Below are positions 59,309 through 64,000 of a DNA stretch of 64,000 nt, piece after piece. The stretch covers positions 124,001 to 188,000 of the forward strand of contig JAJTUQ010000014.1 of NCBI GenBank assembly GCA_021399445.1, in the 5' to 3' direction. Origin of the DNA: Xylogone sp. PMI_703. Lineage: Eukaryota; Ascomycota; Leotiomycetes. The notes beneath the pieces are model-generated. The model saw nothing but the letters and a program-made list of their open reading frames with translations. It had not been told where the DNA came from and did not search any database. Positions within the stretch are counted from its first letter, which is position 1. Every line of letters starts with the position of its first letter. Made by a program: the position numbers and the translations under genes.

Positions 59309-61184
59309 ACGTAACTCCCACTCCATCGGCGCACCCACTCGGTCGGCGCACTTCCCTCACCAAATCATCAATTCAACCAACACCACCAATTTGCTTAATT
59401 ATTATTCAACCACAACACGTCAAAATGCCCAAAAAGCCATTGTCACAACAAGAAAAAAAGATCCTTCTTGCTATAAACACGTTAAAAAATGGTCAAATCA
59501 CGTCCACTCGAGCTGCCGCACGCAATTTTGATGTACCAGAGTCAACACTTCGTGCATGCCTCAAAGGCCGCCCTCAATTAGCAACCACTTATACTAAGAG
59601 GTATAGATTGACTCAACTTGAAGAGCAATCTTTAAAGCAATGGATAATCTCTATGAGAAAGCGAGGATTACCCCCTAGACCTTCAGGTGTTCGAATAATG
59701 GCCAATCTTTTGGTTTCCAAGCGTGGTAACCTTACCTCTCCTTCATCTGTTGGCAAAAATTGGTTTCACAGCTTTTTGACTCGAAATTTGGACTTGAATA
59801 CCAAATATATACGTCGATATAACTACCAGCGTGCCAAATGCGAAGATCCAAAGCTCATACGCGAGTAGTTCGAAAGAGTTATATCAGTTAAACTTCAATA
59901 TGAGATTTTGGACGAAGATATCTACAATTTTGATGAAACAAGGTTTGCTATAGGATTGATTGCTACTACTAAGATAGTTACATCTACTGATTGTTTGGGC
60001 AAACCTCCGCTTTTACAGCCTGGCAATAGAGAGTGGGTTACTATGATTGAATCAATCAATACACAAGGTTGGGCGCCATCTCCATTGATCGTATTCAAAG
60101 GGAAGAAATCAATCTTTGGGTAGTATGATAACTTACCAGAAGATTGGAGAATTGTTATAAGTGATAATGGATGGACGAATAACGAGATTGGGCTTGAATG
60201 GCTTCAAAAAACCTTTGATCCTCACACCAAAGCTCGTACTAAAGGTCAATATCGCATGCTTGTTCTTGATGGCCATGAGAGCTATGTGACCCCTGAATTT
60301 GACGAGTATTATCTCCAGAATAAGATAATTGTGGTCTGTATGCCTTTACACTCATCCCATATCCTTTAACCATTGGATGTAAGTTGTTTTGCTGTTTTAA
60401 AGCATATATACGGAGCTCTGGTGGAAGATAAAGTACATAGGAAAGTGTACTATATTAACAAGTTTGACTTTCTTGATATATACCCAATCATACATCAAGA
60501 AACTCTTAAACCGAACAATATTTATCAAGGATTTGCAGCCACTGGATTAGTTCTATATAATCCTGCACATGTTATATCTAAATTGCGAGTTGAGATTAAA
60601 GAGACTACTACCCCTCCTGGGAGCTCTTATAGCAATTCTGAAGTACCTTGAGTTCCGGAGACGTTACAGAACTCAATTCAACTGCAGAAACAATATGAGG
60701 CTATCCAATTAATGCTTGAAACCCCTTTTACACTTACTAAAGTGGCGTTGGCTCAACTTGTAAAAAAGTGCCAGATGGCTATATATAGTACCATATTTCT
60801 GGCCAAAGAGGTAAAGGAATTAAAGGCTACCACTGAATCAATTCAGCAAAAACTCAAAAGATCTAGAAAGCAATTAACTCACAAAGGCTCTCTAACAGCA
60901 CAGGAAGCCAGAGAATTGGCTCAATCAAGTACAAATGCTCCAGAAGTGGTAAAGGTGGCAAATCCAGAGAATGTGACACAAGCCTTGCCAGCACCACAGC
61001 GACGGCCACCTAAGTGCTCAGGATGTGGAATTGTAGGGCATAGAATAAATCAGTGCTCTAATTCAGCTAATAATTAGATAGATTATAATAAAGGTTGTTT
61101 GTGGTTGAATATTTAGTGCTGTATCTGAAGTGGTGGAGTAAGTGCGCCGACCGAGTGGGTGCACCGATGGAGTGGGAGTTACGT
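59309..61184 (+). mobile_element. Pogo/Fot-type DNA transposon
   Basis: 1876 bp with inverted repeats of about 47 bp: left ACGTAACTCCCACTCCATCG, continuing GCGCACCCACTCGGTCGGCGC; right end the reverse complement with one mismatch. TA flanks at 59307-59308 and 61185-61186. It encodes one transposase-like frame. It is only lightly mutated compared with the other elements in the window, hence probably recent. Confidence 0.9.
59425..61077 (+). pseudogene. Pogo-type transposase with C-terminal zinc knuckle, four nonsense codons
   Basis: A single collinear frame of 551 codons interrupted by TAG (59866-59868), TAG (60121-60123), TAA (60367-60369) and TGA (60649-60651), each one C-to-T step from a Gln or Arg codon. 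Order: psq/CENP-B-like helix-turn-helix (LSQQEKKILLAINTLKNG, AARNFDVPESTLRACLKG); second DNA-binding domain (RYRLTQLEEQSLKQWI, LPPRPSGVRIMANLL); DDE domain (IYNFDETRF, MLVLDGHESYVTPEFDEYY, PLDVSCF). The tail is a coiled coil (LKATTESIQQKLKRSRKQL) and a CCHC knuckle, CSGCGIVGHRINQC, close to the C-terminus at 61015-61056. Probably inactive because of the stops. Confidence 0.88.
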
Positions 61185-61293
61185 TACTAAATTATGTTAT
61201 AATTTTCATAATTTTCATAAAATGTTAATTTAATACAAAAGATCACGTGACGTTAACAGATCTTAACTAAGATGAAAACTAAATATAATTATT

Positions 61294-61820
61294 TGTAACG
61301 TTCCTACAAGGGTATGGGGTTATCTATCACTCAAATGATAGATGAAGGTAAAGGGCAAGAGAATATCTTCACAAAGCTTTAGGGTAGTTACTATGAAATG
61401 TAAGTATATTATAAATCAATTGAGTTGAGCACAAAGCTCTTATCTACTGTAAAATTATCTACTTATATAGTGAGTGGCTTTGCCCGGAATCTCATGGAGT
61501 CGCAGGACCTCAAAGGACTCCCAAGGTCCTGGAGTCGATAGAGTCAAGTGTGCTCTAATGACTTTATCACGTGACTTAGCTGCCCAGGAGATTCTTACCG
61601 ACCAGAATCTGGCAACAGGATTCTGTTAGTAAGTTCTACCAGCAATCCCCTACTAGCGCTTTTCTTCCAATCAATTCTAGCCAGTAGACTGTTATTAGTC
61701 AAAACTGCTGTTAGTAGTGTCTTTATTACTGTCTTAAGTTTTATTGTTATAAAGTTTGTGCTGACTTGTGGAAGTACAATTCTACTGGTAGATTTCGGCT
61801 GTCAACCTTGGGTCGTGACA
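61294..61820 (-). repeat. 3' LTR of Gypsy copy 4
   Basis: 527 bp, from TGTAACGTTCCTAC to GGTCGTGACA in plus orientation. It matches the other LTRs over its first 180 and last 20 bases. The middle (about 61490-61790, GGAGTCGCAGGACCTCAAAGG and after) is clearly different from copies 2 and 3, so the U3-equivalent part belongs to another subfamily. Confidence 0.8.
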
Positions 61821-61913
61821 TTATCCCTTTCCTAGGTTAGCGTCGTCCCGAGGCTTATAGCTTAACTGGAAATAATCTTTGGGAAACCAGATTCTTTCTT
61901 CCTTTTTATTATT

Positions 61914-62537
61914 ATGCCCCCAAAACGTAAGTCCTCCTCCATTACCCCAAATCCTCAGTTAAAGGATCGTGAACCTTCTCTTTTTATAGCCCAACGTAAG
62001 GAGGAAGAGCGCCTTCGTCTTGCTTCTTTGGTAGAAAGATCTCCCTTTGCCGACGAAATGGTTCCTTATTCCTTTTGTGAGAAAGAGGGTCGCAAATACC
62101 TCGTGGATTTCTCGAAATCCACTAAGTATGCCGAATACGTATGTCGCAGACGTACTTGTGATACTTCTCATGATGTGTTAAAGAGCTTAGATTTTATTAC
62201 ATCAAAACGCCAGAAACTTGAAGAGAAGGAGGAGGCGGCCATGATGAAAATCCTGTGGCTGCAAAAACAGAAACAGATGTTAAAAAAACGTGAAGATGAG
62301 CTAGTGCGTCGAGAGCTGAAGTCCTTGGACGAATTCGACGCCGCAGAGGAGAAAGAATGGCTCGAACACGAATAAAAGGAAAAGGAAGCAGTTTGTCAGG
62401 TGGAAATTACTGAGCTAGCAGAGGCTGGCCCCTCCGAGGCCTTCCCCTCCGACACTGACTTCTTTGCTTATGCTGATGTTCTGTTTGATCCCTCCTGGCT
62501 TGCTTCACCTGTTCGTACTCCTCCAGAAACTCACTAG
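61914..62537 (+). CDS. Antisense accessory ORF of Gypsy copy 4 (uncharacterised, one internal stop)
   Basis: A 208-codon frame running opposite to pol, from MPPKRKSSS to a TAG at 62535-62537, broken only by TAA at 62373-62375 (one C-to-T step from CAA). Residues 1-50 are basic and polar. Residues about 51-90 hold a Cys/Tyr-rich patch (YSFCEKEGRKYLVDF, YAEYVCRRRTCDTS) that in copy 3 has more Cys residues, suggesting a small zinc-binding fold. Residues 95-155 form a Lys/Glu-rich helix (QKLEEKEEAAMMKIL, KSLDEFDAAEEKEW). The last 50 residues are acidic (GPSEAFPSDTDFFAYADVLF). The 3' part overlaps the last pol codons, tail to tail. Conserved in all four Gypsy copies here. No known function is claimed. 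Confidence 0.72.
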
Positions 62538-64000
62538 AGTTGGCGAGATACTCTTCTGGTTCCCAGGTATCTAACTATCTGTATTTTTCTCATTCTTTCT
62601 ATCTGACCAAGTATTGTTTCTTGTTCTTTATTAACTTATTGTCTAAGATTTCTTTTACTTCCCATTTTATATTTAGGTCTTACTCCAGCTCTAAATTCAG
62701 AGTTAATAACAATCTTAGGGGTGCCTTTTCTAGTATAACTATATAAAATATTAAGTATATTTGTATAATATTAAAGAATTCTAGTTTATATATCAGATTT
62801 CCTAGTTTCTTTTTGATTTTGTATAAGTTAATCTTTTTTTAGTCTAATTTATTATTTAGTCTTGTTGTTTTAATAAATCTACGAATAATATAAACTTTAT
62901 TTTCTTCTTTAAGCTTAAGTTTTATATTATACTTTTGATTATAGTATTTCTTTATGTATTTTTATATGAATTTGATGTCATACTTTAAGTAATTATAAAT
63001 TTTTTCTAATTTATCTATTCACTGTTCAACCATCTTGGAAATGTTTCTTACTTTTACTTTTATAAAGTAAGTTTAAGCTTTGTAACTATAATTCACAAAG
63101 AAAAGTATAACTTTAGTAATTTTATTTTTTATATTATTATATACTAATTACATTATTAGTAAGAAATCTTTCCAATTTGACTGTTTATAATCTATGTAAC
63201 AGTAAAAATAAACTTTTATAATCTGGTTAACTCACTTGGTCTATCTGTCTGTCTGAGCCCATCCTTTTGTGACGATTTTCTTTTTGATACTTAATCTCTT
63301 GCAGATTACTTCCCAGAATTTCGACATAAAAAACTTATTTTTGTCTGAAATAATTTCTGCTAAAATATTATAGTTTATTATAACCCTAGAAATCATAATT
63401 TCTGTTAAATCCTCAGTTATCTATATTTCTTTTTATAATAATATAATAAAGTACTTTGTAAGTCTATTAATTATGATGAAGATTAAGTTATAATGATCTT
63501 TATCCAGTCTGTTAACACTTCTTGATAAGGATAATCTTGTGATAAAATCCTATGAAATAAAAGTCCAAGGCTTTTTTAATATCTGAAGAAGTATTAATTA
63601 TCTTATAAACTTTTTTCTTGATGTTTTAGTCTTATGACAAATATTATAATTATTAATGACTTTAATAACTTTTTACTAAAATTTAAAGATAAAGAATTTC
63701 TGTTATAATCTGTTCTTAGTCTTTGTAATTCTTTAATAATTATGTATAAATAATTTATGTTATTCTTTCATAAACTCCTGGATAATTGCTAGTGGGATAA
63801 ATATTCTTCTATCCTTTAGCTAAATGTCTAGAAATTCCTGATCCTTGAGCTAACTGGCCTCGGGATCTTTAAAGATTTCTTTCTTTTTTATAATAATTAA
63901 CTTAATCTTTTCTAGCCATTCTTCATCAATAACCTATATAACTACTAATACTTATACATAATTAAGGTATAAAGTGTTACTTTCCTTTTTGAATATAGTA
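62407..64000 (-). pseudogene. Gypsy copy 4 pol, 3' part (integrase and chromodomain)
   Basis: The minus-strand stop at 62409-62407 is followed upstream by an open C-terminal tail (FLEEYEQVKQARRDQTEHQ and a basic RRGRPRRGQPLLAQ end). The chromodomain comes next (WEPEE-type motif near 62555). Farther up lies an integrase region matching copy 2 but saturated with stops. The basic tail is encoded on the strand opposite the accessory ORF's acidic C-terminus. Confidence 0.75.

Larger units (their letters stand above)
61294..64000 (-). mobile_element. Ty3/Gypsy chromovirus copy 4, 3' part, cut by the window edge
   Basis: Left LTR at 61294-61820, then internal sequence collinear with copies 2 and 3 up to the window end (integrase region). 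pol is on minus. From 61294 to about 62540 the sequence has near-normal GC and an almost intact accessory ORF; beyond about 62560 it is strongly AT-rich. Confidence 0.88.

Overview
The window looks like a filamentous ascomycete (Pezizomycotina) chromosome segment. Genes are split by short 45-70 nt GT-AG introns. There is a Zn2Cys6 plus fungal_trans regulator. The transposons (Ty3/Gypsy chromoviruses, a Tad-type LINE, pogo, Tc1, MULE and hAT) are riddled with C-to-T and G-to-A stop codons, the signature of repeat-induced point mutation (RIP). No rRNA, convincing tRNA or CRISPR array was seen. The genus cannot be told from sequence alone.

Layout. 1-3.75 kb: RIP-degraded Gypsy end, a solo LTR and a transposase tail. 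4.3-22.3 kb: a gene-dense island, interrupted by one Tc1-like element. It holds a Baeyer-Villiger monooxygenase (one-base frameshift), two tandem alpha/beta hydrolases, a Zn2Cys6 regulator, two intact short-chain dehydrogenases, a broken third one and a broken 4-coumarate-CoA-ligase-like acyl-CoA synthetase. 22.5-30.7 kb: nested transposons, with a pogo-type element split at its start codon by a LINE and again by a solo LTR. 30.9-38.2 kb: complete Gypsy chromovirus with a TGAAT target duplication. 40.4-41.1 kb: a cupin gene. 42.0-45.0 kb: MULE. 45.1-52.4 kb: second complete Gypsy copy. 52.5-55.8 kb: hAT element. 56.0-57.4 kb: an intact MmgE/PrpD-family gene. 58.8-61.2 kb: a MITE and a pogo element. 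61.3-64 kb: third minus-strand Gypsy copy, cut by the window edge.

How the genes may work together (inference). A BVMO turns a ketone into an ester or lactone, the hydrolases would cleave it, the SDRs would interconvert the alcohol and ketone, and the ligase would activate the released acid as a CoA thioester. The regulator sits in the middle. This is the logic of a ketone-catabolic or tailoring cluster. Three of the eight genes now carry disruptions, so the cluster appears to be decaying or only partly used.

The most unusual item is an accessory open reading frame carried antisense near the 3' end of every Gypsy copy here. It encodes about 200 residues with a Cys-rich patch and a charged helical region, and overlaps the end of pol tail to tail. 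It is nearly intact in the 61.9-62.5 kb copy.
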